From the NCBI GenBank assembly GCA_010909725.1, contig JAACMV010000028.1, positions 496,001-560,000 of the forward strand: 64,000 nt of DNA, read 5' to 3'. The stretch comes from Picochlorum sp. 'celeri'. Its lineage: Eukaryota > Chlorophyta > Trebouxiophyceae. Below are positions 12,545 through 24,600 of this stretch, in pieces. The position numbers and the translations under genes are program-made. The notes beneath the pieces are model-generated. The model ran no database searches, was not told where the DNA came from, and was given only the letters and a program-made list of their open reading frames with translations. Every line of letters begins with the position of its first letter. Position 1 is the stretch's first letter.

Positions 12545-13564
12545 TTTAGACCATGGATGTAATGATGACTAGGCCCCATCCAAAAGGGCAGTTGACCGGA
12601 GAGCTGCAACCGGGCAGCCAAGGTGATCTAGGGTGTGTAAGTCGTCGCGAAAGAAAAGAGTCATTTTTTCGCCAAGGTACCTGGAGGTCTTCGGCCCGGC
12701 GAGACCGAGCGTTTCCAATTCGCACAAAAGGCCCTCCCCTCGATATATATCATTCATATATAAACCAAGAGTCTCCTCGTGCGGGGGAGATGGCGAAACA
12801 CCCCCTCTTGGTGTAGCTATTCGAGGACCCAAAATGGACCATCTTGACTCGAACACTTGTCTCTTTTTACCGATTTTGCCTGTCTGACGCTACAAGCCAT
12901 TATACGACACAAACAAAATATCAATCAACGCATATTTTCACACTGATTAATAATATATTATTTTCTTATGCAATGGTGGCGTGTGGAGAGAGTACTGGAG
13001 CGAAAACTTTCAGAATTGGTCGTCGAACACTAATATCTTATTTAGAAGGGAGCTGCGTGAAGCATCTGTTCATTCTAATTGAAACAGTGTTTGGGTTACT
13101 AGATGCTTGGTCGCACATCCAGTTGTACATGACGTCGACAAATATATCTATACCATTTTCACGAAAATCCACTATTCGTGAGTTGAAATGTAAACGTATA
13201 TTCCACTCAGGATTATTGTTGCTATCCTTGACGTTGGAACCTTTGCTCGGGTTATCTTGCCTGCTGACTGTATCGGCCTCCATTACTCCAGCAATAGTTA
13301 GACTGTGTGTGACAGCAAGTGATATTGTAAAACATATGTGAATGTGCATGCATGCACAGCGTCTTTTGCTCTGTATATATGACGTTTTTTAATGTTCTAA
13401 ATTATTACCATCACGGTGACGCTACATGCTACGTGATACTCTTTATGATTCGCCACTCATTATAATATGTCATATTGTGCATACATGTCATGTTTCTCCT
13501 AACGTTACAGTTATTGTTTTGGCAAGCATCTGCCTTACTGCGAAAACACGTTTGGTGAGAATTC
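12545..13564. other. Non-coding spacer between CACTA-3 and GIY-YIG gene
   Basis: Nothing convincing. An open frame at 12844-13341 has no recognisable motif and an unstructured composition. The stretch probably contains the unseen right end of CACTA-3 and the promoter of the gene at 13565. Confidence 0.4.
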
Positions 13565-13966
13565 ATGGCTCACTCTAGGCTGAAATACGCCGTGGACCTT
13601 GAGAAGCTCACTGCAGAGTCTCCAGGGCATTTCATAGTGTATTGCATCAAGCATGTGCACAATAACAAAGTATATATAGGACAAACGAAGCAAGCTTTGC
13701 TTACTCGAATTCGAGCGCACCAAAAAAGACCTGTTCGAAAGATGAGAAAGGATGTCCAGGCATTACAAAAGACGTCTGAGACCTGGACTGATGTGTTCAA
13801 GGTATATATTTTAGATATTGTACAGAGTAAGAGAGAAGCTAATGCGGTTGAAACAAAGATGATCAGAGAGTTTCAGTCACACACTGCCCTGGGGTACAAC
13901 GACCCTCTGATGGTTGGTGACCCATTTTGCAAAGGAATGTACCAACAAATGTATCGACGCACATAA
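13565..13966 (+). CDS. Stand-alone GIY-YIG nuclease-like protein, 133 aa
   Basis: A small single-exon gene. The family cuts DNA using the GIY..YIG motif plus Arg and Glu. In this protein the order is complete: GHFIVYCIK (GIY position) at about residues 22-30, VYIGQT (YIG), RIRAH with the conserved Arg, ETKMIREF with the catalytic Glu, and LGYND near the end. Length fits a bare nuclease domain with no DNA-binding tail. It lies between CACTA-3 and the left TIR of MULE-1 and belongs to neither by position. It could be a domesticated or homing-type nuclease, or cargo of an unrecognised element. Catalytic residues look intact; the biological role is unknown. Confidence 0.75.
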   Translation: MAHSRLKYAVDLEKLTAESPGHFIVYCIKHVHNNKVYIGQTKQALLTRIRAHQKRPVRKMRKDVQALQKTSETWTDVFKVYILDIVQSKREANAVETKMIREFQSHTALGYNDPLMVGDPFCKGMYQQMYRRT

Positions 13967-14100
13967 AGATATTTTTGTTACCGCTACGTAAAATATGCAC
14001 TGTGTTGTAAATAATATCAACATCGCATGCAGGCAGACACTCTTGTCTCCTTGATCTTCTCATATCGTCTTTTTTAAGGAAGCCTTGGATTCGGAATAGC

Positions 14101-14250
14101 TTCGTTAGGCTGGGAGGGACGTTACGCACTTTTCTCCCTCTATGGTGAATTATATTTCCTCAAACAAATATATTATTAAACCTTATTTCAATGCGCAGAT
14201 TTTGATATTACTTTGAGGCAAAATGATGCACTGTACGCGAAGAACGAAGC
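14101..14250 (+). repeat. MULE-1 left terminal inverted repeat
   Basis: Reads TTCGTTAGG.., then GGGAGGGACGTTACGCA, then TATATTTCCTCAAACAAATA, ending near GCGAAGAACGA. The reverse complement of 19555-19704 matches almost base for base, with differences mainly in the outer 50 bp. Confidence 0.9.
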
Positions 14251-14504
14251 AAAAGTTTCCAGCGCGACTCTGCATCCACGGTCCAGGCATGCCTTTGATA
14301 GGCGTAGCAGGAAAAAGGAGATTCCGACGGTTGGTTACATGCGCAGAATCGTCACCACGACGTCCACAATAATTTATTTTCCTTCATGATTCTCACGTGT
14401 AATTAATCACGTATAATAATAATTATAAGAAGATGTAAAGCTGGTAGAACGCCTGCGCGATTCCGCAGAAAGTCACCAACGAACATCGGGTGGTTACTCG
14501 CACG

Positions 14505-17080
14505 ATGAACGAGTATATCGGTGCGTTGGCATGGTTGGGCCAATTATTGTACTTTATATTTACTAAAAAGTCTTTCTGGTGTGCAGAACTGATTGATAAG
14601 TGGGAACGGGAGCGCACGGATGAGCCAACCGTTTCCGATGACTGTGGTGTATCCCGTCTGGTCAAGATGAAAGATGAAACAGTGTATCAAAGAATCATGA
14701 ATAAAGAGCGTTTACTGGAGAAACGAGTGTATATGTGCCATCGTGGCAAGAAAAGAACCAGAGCAAGGAAATCAGCGGACGGTAGGCGTTCCATAGAATC
14801 CAAGAAAGACATTGCATGCCGGTATGAGATGTGGTGTGTACGATTCGCAAGCGAGCCTTCAAAGAAATACTTTGTCACGATGCATGGTCACACTGGTCAT
14901 GACCCTGCTGCCAACTATCAGGAGATGAGATGGCTTCGATCAAATGATCAGATAATTGAGAGCATTTGCTCAATGGTGCGTTCTTTCATGCAATTGACCC
15001 GCCTGTCAGCAAGTTCTTACGAAAGAGTTGGTTCTCTCTCTGTGCAGCTCTTTGATTGTATGACACCTGCGCAGATTCTAGACCATCTTCAGCGAGGTGC
15101 ACTTCCGGGAGACCTTTCTAACCCATTTTCATCATTGACATTACCCCGCATCAAGGCATTCCAACAGAAGCATTGGAGAAGAACACGCATCTCTCAACAT
15201 GACGGAGATGCTGTCCATCAAATGATACACGCACCGAATTTTCCCTTGTTGTCTTATTCCAAGAAGAATTTGCAGCAAGCGACACAGGCAGGATTGTCAC
15301 AGCATTACCCATCTGAGAAATTTCATATTGCCATCTGTTCCCCATGCCAAGCATTGATGCTGAAAAAATTTGGAGATCTTGTTTTCCTTGACACGGTCCA
15401 TGGAATGACAAAGTATGGGTATTACAACATGACGATACTGGTCTTGGATGAATATGGTCATGGATTTCCTGTTGCATTCATGCTATCAGAGAAAGAGACA
15501 TCTAAAGAATGGACATTATTAATCCAATCGGCTTTTAAGGTAGGCCAGTATCGTGTTGAAATCCTGTAAATGGACTGGTTAATAGTATGTTGCATTGACT
15601 GCAGAAAGCTGGAAGAGACCCTTCCAAAACCACATTCATGATTGATAAAAGTTCTGCCCTCATAGCAGCAATTAAGAGACTCGGTGGGAATTACTTGTTG
15701 TGTATTTTTCATATGATGCAAGAAATAGATCGTCGCCTAAACCATCATTCGTCTGGACTAGGAGCAAAGGAGAAAAAGGCACTCAAATATCGAATCCACA
15801 AGGATATCACAACCCTGCGCAGAATTGAGGATGATCGCATGTTTCGGGTGAGAAGTGAAACATTCAAGAGAAGTCTTTTATTTGATCCCAAGGGCATGTC
15901 GAATGCGGAAGAATTCGTGGCATATTACCAAAAAAGTTGGGAGTCATGTGCTGACAAGTGGGCAGCTTGCGGACGAACAGAATTCAAGCATTTGCAGCAA
16001 AATACAAACAATTTGATCGAGTCTTTCTTCAATCAATTGCGCCAGCGATTTTGCAGGAAGAAGAAAACACGATTAGACGAGCATTTAGAAGTCTTGGTGC
16101 TCAAAGTCATTCCACAATATCTGACCAGGAGGGCCAACATTGAGGCAGGCATTGAAAAATCCAAAAACGAGGAACTGAATGAGATCACGGAATCTAACGT
16201 AGCCCAACTGGTTGAGACGGGTTACTTCAAGTTGGTTGATTATTCCATTGGCCAAGGATACGTGCAATATCAGAAAAATGGGGAGAACTTTTCTGAATGG
16301 TTCTGCATGGCTGAGTTATCGTGCACCTGTCGCAATTATTCTGGTGCCTGCATCCACATAGAAGCTGCTTCAAGGTATTTAGACTCCCAGAGTCGAGCGT
16401 TAAAGTATCAAACTTTGTTGAACCATGCTCAACTTCTGAGGAAGAAATCTCTGGTCAGGGTTGTTGAACAGTCCTTGCATGTCTCTTTGTCAGGCAGGGC
16501 ACTCACGCACGAGGCTGACGCGTTGCATGAATATATGGGAAAGCGAACAGAGACATTTTTCATCGACGCCGAGAGGGCCATTTGCAGTTGTGGCATGTTT
16601 CTGAGGGTACAGATCTGCGCACATGTGTTAGCCGTACTCCATGAAGCACCTGTAGACCTTTGCAACGTTGGTATCGAAGCCGAGGCGGCTATTCCCGCAA
16701 AAGTCTTTCAACAGCCTAGACTTTGCAGCAATAGAAAGGATGATACTGATAAAGGCATGACATCCCTGGCAAAAGAGGAGTGTGCAAAATTTCAAATGCT
16801 GCCACATGCAAAATTTCAAATGGACTATGAGAAAATGTCCATAAATAAATGTGCTAAATTAATGCAGTTGTGTCGACGTATACCTGAGGAGAACCAGAGA
16901 AGAGCTTGCGACCTTCTTGAAGAACTGGAATCACAATTGCAAGAATTCTTACCTCCTCAGCTGATGGAGACTTTCACACAAGAAACAATTACAGAGGAAA
17001 AGAAACAAGGACTCTCAAGATATAGCACAGATCGAACATACAAGCCTCTGTATCCTAGGAAAAAGCAAAAACATCGTTAA
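14505..17080 (+). CDS. MULE transposase, DDE plus two SWIM zinc fingers, 814 aa
   Basis: Cut-and-paste transposase of MULE-1. Exons 14505-14520, 14587-15539 and 15605-17080 join in frame (16+953+1476 nt, 814 aa); the tiny first exon is the least certain part. The N-terminal region with CHRGKKR..ACRYEMWC..HGHTGH resembles a FAR1/WRKY-GCM1-type zinc domain. The MULE catalytic core follows: D274 in FLDTVHGM, then GHGFPVAFML, D337 in FMIDKSSAL, FHMMQE, and E462 in NNLIESFFNQL. Two SWIM fingers come next (CTCRNYSGACIH and CSCGMFLRVQICAH), where many MULE proteins have one. The basic C-terminus could direct nuclear import. All catalytic positions are present. Confidence 0.88.
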
Positions 17081-19375
17081 TTGAAAGTATCTATTGGTAG
17101 GCCAGAATTGGCAGCACTGAGTATCTGATGGACTCGAGTTCTCATTCCTTCAGCAGTCTGGACACTGAATTCCCATCGGTTGATGAGCGAAACAACGTCC
17201 TCTTTGGCGGAAAATGGAGTTTTACATTCCATAGCATCCACGAAACATTTGATACACGCCAGAGTGTATGGTCCACAATCATATCCGTTTGGCTGTTGGG
17301 GCGAATTGCATGATTCAATATCTAAATCTTCGTACTGCATATTTTCCCCACACTCAAAGTACTTCCCTGCAGAGAGGAACACTTTTATGTTGTCAATATC
17401 AATACGAGCATCGTGGCAACTTTCTTTCGACAAGGAATCTAGATGAAGTATGAAAGTTTCCTGGGGGTCAAGTGGGAACCCAATAAGAATCAGGCTCCAA
17501 TGAGATGATAAACCAACAGGAAGCAGGAGGAAATCAGCGAAGCGTGGTATGCGATTCCACAGAGTTCTCATACGGGCGAGGTCTCCTTCGCAATTGTATA
17601 TCGATTCATAGACATAGCTCTGGCAAACCCATATATATTGCAAAGGGTCCCCAAGATCGTTTGAATTCATCAGTGTGTAAGCTTTTGCCAACCGAGTGCT
17701 AATATGCCAAATGTAAGCATTGATATCCCAATCAGACAACCAGAGGGAGAAGTTTGTTTTCAACGCTCTCAGGCGATCATCTGGATAGCCCTTGCTCACT
17801 CTGGAGTTATCCTTGGCAATCCTGCAATACTCCTCAACCATCAAAGTCTCATCTTCTTCGCTGGAACTTCCTTCTCTCTCAAGTTTCTCATCCGTGACTT
17901 CAAGTAACGGCGAATCAAATTTTGTGCAATATTTGTGGACCAGTTGAAATCCGTGGCCCTGCTGTAGAAGGTAATCATTGACAACCTCTAGATCCTCAAG
18001 ATGATTGTCTCCATAAGGCAGTTCGAGTATTTCACGCGGTCCATAGACATCACATTCACTAGGCTGTGTACTGTGTAAAAGACGCCTACTGAATCGTCTG
18101 AACTCTCCCTTGGAGCCATCCAAAAGGACTTGGCAAAAGTCATGGCTGTAAGCCTTTATTGTTCCTTGCCTCCCAACGTATGCCAAGTCTGTCGCTCCCA
18201 TGATAACTACTCGCTCTCCGACACACTTTGGTTCAATTCTTATTCTCACAGGCGTTGCAATCAAGCTTTCCAGTTCACATAACCTCAACTTTTTGTGCTC
18301 ACAACCTTCCCATGCAACTTTGGCTCCCTTGTGCGCTTTGATAATCTCCCTCACAACACCGATTTTTTTCTTCTTCACATTATACACTGTAGTACCTACT
18401 TCAATTTGGCTTTGATCTTGTTCAGGTATAAAACTGTCGGAGATACCTTGCGCATCATGCATTCGAACATGTCTATCCTTATTGCAACCACATTCATGCA
18501 AACGCGGAAGCATTGCACCAATGTGATAGTCTGCGCTGTCCCTTATAAGTATCCGAAGTTCGTCCTCTTCTTCTATACGTATTACTTTACGCTGATGTCC
18601 ATTTGGAGTAAGGCAAATCGCGATGAGAGTTGGGTCAAGTTCACAGTAGTCTCCTTGCTGTTGTCGCATGTGGTCCTCTATCAAAAAGAGATGTAATTTT
18701 GCCTACAAATACAACACCCTGATAAGAAAGGATCCCGGGAGTCATATGTGAAGCATTCGAAGCCCTACCTGAAGCCAGACATGCTCTGGTACCCTTCCTT
18801 CCCCAAGGTAGTTTGTGAAAAATTTGAAAAAGACAAGGTCATTCCCAGCTCTGCGTGGAGGATGCTCAACTGTGGTTGTCACCCAAGGTTTCTCGCTGTA
18901 AAATAAATTTCGAGGGAAATCATTTACAAACTTGCTCGCATCAATCTCGGTGCCACCCTGCGATCAACACAAACCAAAGGATGAAGTTGAATGGTCTTCT
19001 GTTCAGCAGCAGATGTCAACCTGTTTAAGAACGCACCTGCATGCGTGCTGCCTCGAGCAACACGTGATAATATTCCTTATCTGTTATATCCTTTTCCTGT
19101 TTCTGGTCTTTCATCCGACATCTTTGTCGTGTGCGATACTTCTTTGGATCCTTAATCGACAAAAGGCCTGGTATGTCGTCCGTGTCAAGAACGCATCGAT
19201 GCAGGTCTTCCCATTTCTCGGACCACTTATCAACATTTCGATAAAGTCTTTCTGCCCATTTGCTCTTGTTGAGTCCATGTCCACGAACAGTGTCCCGAAG
19301 ACATTCGCACAAATTTTCAAACCCAAGAGCAAGCTGAACTTCCAGATCAGTGGGCTCAAACGTCGTCATGGTCAT
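17077..19375 (-). CDS. Ulp1/SENP-type cysteine protease (C48) carried by MULE-1, 717 aa
   Basis: Ulp1-family peptidases remove SUMO or similar tags from proteins. Exons 19375-19037, 18957-18769 and 18702-17077 join in frame (339+189+1626 nt). The C-terminal peptidase domain shows the full catalytic set: H577 in SSHWSLIL, D598 in HLDSLS, Q646 just before PNGYDCG, and C652. The middle region contains two stretches resembling small beta-barrel (KOW/Tudor-like) folds (VGTTVYNVKKKKIGVV, YVGRQGTIKAYSHD), which is a weak call. The gene converges on the transposase; the stop codons at 17077-17079 and 17078-17080 overlap. In plant MULEs a similar domain occurs with the transposase; its job in transposition is not settled. 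Confidence 0.87.
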
Positions 19376-19554
19376 ATTTTACATCTGTTAGAAAGTTCTC
19401 TTGGCCATGGCAACCCGAGAGCATGATAAACAATGGTTTTGCTGGTAATCGTTGTTGTTTTCACGATAAAGGTTTGAGCATTATGCGTTTTGGACATCTA
19501 CGCCCATCAACGGGTGGAGGCGACCGGGCAAACGGAGCCATTTCCACTTGATAG

Positions 19555-19704
19555 CCTCGTTCTTCGCGTACAGTGCATCATTTTGCCTCAAAGTAATATC
19601 AAAATCTGCGCATTGAAATAAGGTTTAATAATATATTTGTTTGAGGAAATATAATGGACTGTAGAGAGAGAAAAATGCGTAACGTCCCTCCCGCCCTAAC
19701 GAAT
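19555..19704 (-). repeat. MULE-1 right terminal inverted repeat
   Basis: Inverted copy of 14101-14250. It contains an ATG at 19654 and a second at 19675 that the left repeat lacks; the first opens the ORF described next. Confidence 0.9.
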
Positions 19705-20964
19705 CGGGTCCCCGGAGGGATAGCTTATCGCCAGAAAGCAAAGCAATATCAGGGTGGAACAGAAGCATTTCAAGAGATGCTTCATAAAAGCTTGAAGAAA
19801 ACCATTGATGTGATAGGTGGAAGAATGCAGAGGCTTCAATGGAAAGAGAAGGACATTGAATTATACCAAGCTGCAGATTGGAATGATATATCAGCATTCA
19901 TATCTATCTTCTTGGAGTTGGACGAATTTCCACAGGCATTCCAAGAGCAATGCTCCAGTGGAAATTCCATAGATTTTACGGAGTTTCTCAAAAAAGGAAG
20001 TGCCCTGAGAGAGTTCCTCACAAACCATGTGCATCAATCCCCTTATGTCCTGCAAATCAGGAAAAAGGCAGGTTGTGATTGTAGATTTTGCACAGGTTGC
20101 ATCATCAAGCCACCAAGAATGGATTTCGAATCATTTGAAGACTTAAACTGGGTTCCTTTGCCGTTGAAGAAACAAGCAGGGCCAAATGAACTACACTACA
20201 AATCATTTGATGAGTTGTATGGGACACACCCCAACCACATGGAACAGCCAAGTCTTCGAGATTCGAAACCTGATCGGAAAGGAAAGCACAGTATATATAC
20301 TGCCAGCAGGGCACGGTCGTTCTTGCGTTGTAGCAGCTGCTTAAAGAGGAGAGTTATATATGTGGAAAATGCCCAACAGTCCCTAACAAAGGCTGAAAAA
20401 GCGTACATCAAGATATTGGACGAATTGGACATGTATGTGTGTGGTTCAGAGGTTAACAATACATCAATCACGAACGAAACTAATGCTGGATCGAACAATA
20501 TTGTGGATATGACGTGTGAGGAAGATTCTGCAGCAGGCAACAGCAGGCACGACACACAAGTCTTCACATTTTATCTCAGGGATGGACTGACATGCAGCAC
20601 TCCAATGGAAAGTACTTACTTTTTTGGAAATCGTTTGCATCAAAAGAGAAACTTGAAATTGTGCTCACATTGTGGACTAGAGGAAAATCATGTCCAACAG
20701 GCTACAAGAGAAGAGCTGCAAACGTATTCGAATGTCTTTCATCCTTGCTCTGTTTGTTTAAACATTGCTGACGGTCGGAAGCGCCCAAAGCCTTTATATG
20801 GCTCCAAAATAACTAAAAGAAGAGGATCAAGCGCTGTTTCTACAAACACGACCATGAGAAGCAGTGCCAAGGAGTCTGACAGGGATGCTATGAGGGATGA
20901 GCCAGGAGAGGCCTTAGACACTGGACCATCTGGCCAGTATTCCATGTGCGCCGATTCAGATTAG
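19654..20964 (+). CDS. Cysteine-rich protein of unknown function, start inside MULE-1 TIR, 436 aa
   Basis: A single open frame. The first ~17 residues (MDCRERKMRNVPPALTN) are encoded by the right TIR of MULE-1; the rest lies outside the element. Four Cys clusters are visible: CDCRFCTGC (about residue 145), CSSCLKRRVIY (about 228), CSHCG (about 342) and CSVC (about 367), with GLTCSTPMES between. This arrangement (C..C-K-x-R-x-x-Y, then LTC..P, CxxCG, CxxC) resembles uncharacterised zinc-ribbon-like proteins I have seen in repeat-rich genomes of cnidarians and molluscs; I give no function. The true start may differ: the frame may once have begun upstream in sequence now separated by the MULE insertion. 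Confidence 0.6.
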   Translation: MDCRERKMRNVPPALTNRVPGGIAYRQKAKQYQGGTEAFQEMLHKSLKKTIDVIGGRMQRLQWKEKDIELYQAADWNDISAFISIFLELDEFPQAFQEQCSSGNSIDFTEFLKKGSALREFLTNHVHQSPYVLQIRKKAGCDCRFCTGCIIKPPRMDFESFEDLNWVPLPLKKQAGPNELHYKSFDELYGTHPNHMEQPSLRDSKPDRKGKHSIYTASRARSFLRCSSCLKRRVIYVENAQQSLTKAEKAYIKILDELDMYVCGSEVNNTSITNETNAGSNNIVDMTCEEDSAAGNSRHDTQVFTFYLRDGLTCSTPMESTYFFGNRLHQKRNLKLCSHCGLEENHVQQATREELQTYSNVFHPCSVCLNIADGRKRPKPLYGSKITKRRGSSAVSTNTTMRSSAKESDRDAMRDEPGEALDTGPSGQYSMCADSD

Positions 20965-21160
20965 TGTCTCAATGATGTATTTATCAATTGCATTGCTGTT
21001 AAACACTCTATTTGACTATATATATCCAGTTATATGCTTGTATAGCCAAATTTATTTTTTTGAGGAAATCTACTTTTTTGCCGAATCGCCGACCCGATTT
21101 GAGATTTGGTGATAGACGGGAACCAAGGAATCAAGTAAAATCGTAGGTGACAGACCATCC

Positions 21161-21310
21161 GGGCCTCCCAGATAGATCTCGCAGGCCCGGATTTGGACCC
21201 TCCAAAATCGGCCATTCTGAGCCCCCCAAATGAGGCCCTCCCAGCTGCAGCCGGGAATGCCTCATTTCCGCCCAAAGCCAAAATCGGCCCAAATGAGGGC
21301 CTCCCGGCTA
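21161..21310 (+). repeat. MULE-2 left terminal inverted repeat
   Basis: Starts GGGCCTCCCAGATAGATC, runs through GGACCCTCCAAAATC and AATGCCTCATTTCCG, and ends CCTCCCGGCTAG. Inverted match at the right end. It contains internal CCTCCC/AAATGAGG sub-repeats. Confidence 0.85.
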
Positions 21311-21661
21311 GTAACCGTCAACAATCCCTCGACGCTACTTGGCCAACAAAACCTACTGTCCTTGACGTAGTATCAATTGTAACAAACAATAGATCATCAA
21401 GTAATGTTTAATATCCACCCGGGGGCTGAGTAGCCCGGCGCATCGCGTCGACAGCGCGATGGTGTTGTGGATCGCGAAACAGGGTTCCCACCCATTCTCT
21501 GCAAGATTATCGGAACGGTGCGTGATTTTGTTACATGTATGATTCATTATATTTTTAGAGCCCCTGATGCGACGAACGAGTCGAATTTCTTGGGACCAAG
21601 CCAGCGAGCCTGAGGACCAGCAGGTCCTGAATACCAACAGGCATGTTTTACACGTTTCACA

Positions 21662-24600
21662 TCATTGACGAGTGGTGTTGTCACGCAGATTTTCCCTGAT
21701 ACTACGGAGGGTAGCCTCAACATGTGTTCCCCGAGGTTGAGTTCCTGGATTGGGAGGAATCTGGCCAGCAGGTGGTGGGCATGGAGTGGGCATCGATGTC
21801 CACCGACTCTTCCTCTTCGTGTTTCTTGTAAACTGAGCTAGATATTCAAGACCATCAGAGAAGAGTGCGTTCTCCGAGTTGGGAGCAGAGGAGCTCTGGC
21901 GAGAGAACCTGACCTGAGTCACAAACCGATTTTCCCGGCAATCAAACGCCCGCGATCCTGAGACGTGGCTGGAATTATTGTTTGATCTCGCAGCGTGCCT
22001 CTCCTTGAAGACTTTTATTTGATTCACGGCAGGGTAACATGAAGTCGTTCAACCATTGCATTTGCACGTGATCATCCATGGCATCAAATCTCTTTTCATG
22101 CTTTTGATGGCGTCAGAAAGGAGGCCACTGGCGTGTCTCCTTTGACTAGTGCGCGGATGCGTCGTCCCTTCTAGGCAAGGCAATCTCGTCTTGTGTGTGA
22201 GGTGCCAATTCCAACTGCGCCTGCAGGGCCGTGATCCATTCCTCATTGACCTCGTTATTTTTCTTGATGGAGAGGGAGCCTTGCATCTGGTTCAGGATTT
22301 CCCTCAAATCATCTTCGCTTGAACATCCAGCCCTATGAGATGTGGACATATAGACAGCAGGTTGTAGCAATGGCATGTGCAAATATTGTCACTGGCATTG
22401 ACAAAATATGGGAGGCGTCTCTTGTTTGAATCTTTTGCTGGAAATTCTCCAGTGACATAAAAGCTGATTGGCCAGCACTCGTAGACATCCACGGGCTCGT
22501 CGCTCGTTCTATCTTCTCTCATTTTCTGGACTGGCGCAGGATTCTCGTGCTGAAGTCCTCTTCGGACAATGTCTGCAGCACCCATGATGTGATCCAGGTT
22601 CAGATGGCATTCTCCATTGTCTCCATGCATCAGTGCCTGGATGTGCGTGCAAATATCGTCGTCATTCGCGTCGCATGTGCAGCTGAAGTCTCCCAGGCAA
22701 GAGTAATGCACCAAGCCATCTTTGCACAGCATTCTCAGAACTCGGTCATCGCCAAAGGAAGTAGAGACAAGTGAACCTGGCGTTTCTGGGAGGACAACTG
22801 GACGAATGTGTGTTCGAAAGTAAGCAACAGCCTCATCGTATTGTCTCTGTAGCACTTCTCTTTGGGAAACATCCCGATTTGCGAGCTTCGATTTCAGAAC
22901 TTCGATGTGGTAGTCAGTGGCTTTGTTTATCAGCGTTTGAATCAGCAGGTCCCTTCTCTTGGCCCTCATTCCACGTAAATAGTCGCGCTTCACGCTCCTG
23001 AAAAACCTCTCGAGAAGGTTGTTTGTATCAGATTTCATGTCGCGAAGATCTCGCCTGCCATGTCCTGCTCCAGGTATCGTCAATGGGTGACCATTCCTGA
23101 TTGTAGTAAGCAAGGAGTTTGCCACTGCTATCAATGCGCTGGAGAAACTCCCTGAATGAGGCCTCTTCGCGGTCAAATGCCTGATCGAGTGTCATCAGAC
23201 TTAGCTTTCGAACATACTTGAGCACTGCGTTGCGACAACTGTCTTCTCTCACAGGGCTGTCAGCACTCCTGAGGTGTCGGCCCCAGGCTTGCATGACATG
23301 GAAGATGCAGAGAACATATCGATATTTCAGGGGATTTCAATGCTGCAATGCACGCCGTAGACGTTGTCCAACCTAAATGTGATAGGTTTCTGGGTCAAGA
23401 TCACACGCCTCAATGACAAGCCTTCAAGAATTCCCTCCACTTGGCAGCCGTTTCTCCTCCAGAGCACACACAATAGGCCACTGGGAATCCATTGCCATAT
23501 GGATCTCTCACCATCATGGTCAGCGTGATGTCTCCTTTTTTGTTCAGAGAGTGGCATGCGTCAATAAAAATCATTTTGCTGCATACCCGAAGCACCTCTC
23601 GTTGTTCTTTAGTCATGAAGGCCATCTGCCAGTTCCCAGGTTCATCCACTAAGGTACAGGAACGTGTCTGCATTGTTGTCCATCAGTTTCCTGCAGGACT
23701 CTCGGTCATTTCGAAGCAATGCTGCATTTTCGCTGCTCAGAAATTGTCTTCTTGCCTTCTTACAAGCTGACAAAGTAAGCCAACTCATTTCCTCATCGTT
23801 CAAAGAGAAGTGCGCCCTGCCCCATCGGCTAAGATGCATGAATGCCTGCTTTGGTGAGTGATCTCTCTCTTTAAACAAGGTTTCCAATGCTGCATGGAGA
23901 TTATCGGGAACAGCTTCTCCAAGACTGAAAACTCTGGGATCGTGATTTGTGTGGCCACATGATTTCACAGCATAGATGCGCCCAGGATCACTTTGGTAAT
24001 ACGTAATACGGACTTTGTAGCCGCAATCAACTTTTTTTGAAATCCTCTTTGTGGTCAGGACCCTGCGTTGCTTGCCACGATGGCATTCCAAATTCACAAT
24101 AATGCAAGGTTTTTGCAACTTCTGATAGTGCAACCTTTCCTCCAGCAGGTCTGTCTTGAACTGGTCCAATGAAGTCCCAGCGGTGCTTGCCACAATGCCT
24201 TTCTGCTCCTTGCAGAATTGTTTGCTAAGGCCGACATGTATTTGGTCAGGCCTCTTCAGATGCTCTTTGCGGTGGTTGAGGGGGCAGCATTCCGCAATCT
24301 CAAATAATGCCTTTATTTCTGCGAGTCGAGTTGCCAGATCCTTTTGCAGCTGATCCTCTGGCACATCATGTGCAAAGTCGAATATGTACAAATCGTCTTG
24401 ACTCTGTTCAGGGATGCACTCATGTTGCATCATGTACTTTTCCTCGTCGAGAACGAGGAATTTTTCGACTTTCAACCAGCCAGTTTGGAGAGTTTTTCCT
24501 GTAAAGTGAGCATGGCGTCCCTCATTCTCGAGGAGCACCTTTACCTTGACAACTTTTCCCTCTTTCTGCTGCACTGCTACCACCTTGCCCCACACGCCAT

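Larger units (their letters stand above)
14101..19704. mobile_element. MULE-1: Mutator-like element with TIRs, transposase and Ulp1 protease
   Basis: A 5.6-kb element bounded by inverted repeats of about 150 bp (14101-14250 and 19555-19704). It holds a plus-strand MULE transposase and a minus-strand Ulp1-type protease gene that converge and share two bases at their stop codons. Both genes splice into unbroken frames, so the element looks intact and potentially autonomous. MULEs carrying Ulp1-like genes are known from plants (Kaonashi-type elements). A 9-bp target duplication was not found at these borders, so the exact ends may be a few bases off. Confidence 0.85.

Noticed and set aside
12844..13341. 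165-codon open frame between CACTA-3 and the GIY-YIG gene
   Set aside because: No recognisable motif, odd composition, overlapping open frame on the other strand.
14085..14101. 9-bp target duplication for MULE-1
   Set aside because: Bases outside the left TIR (ATTCGGAATAGC) and right TIR (TCGGGTCCCCGG) do not form a convincing direct repeat.
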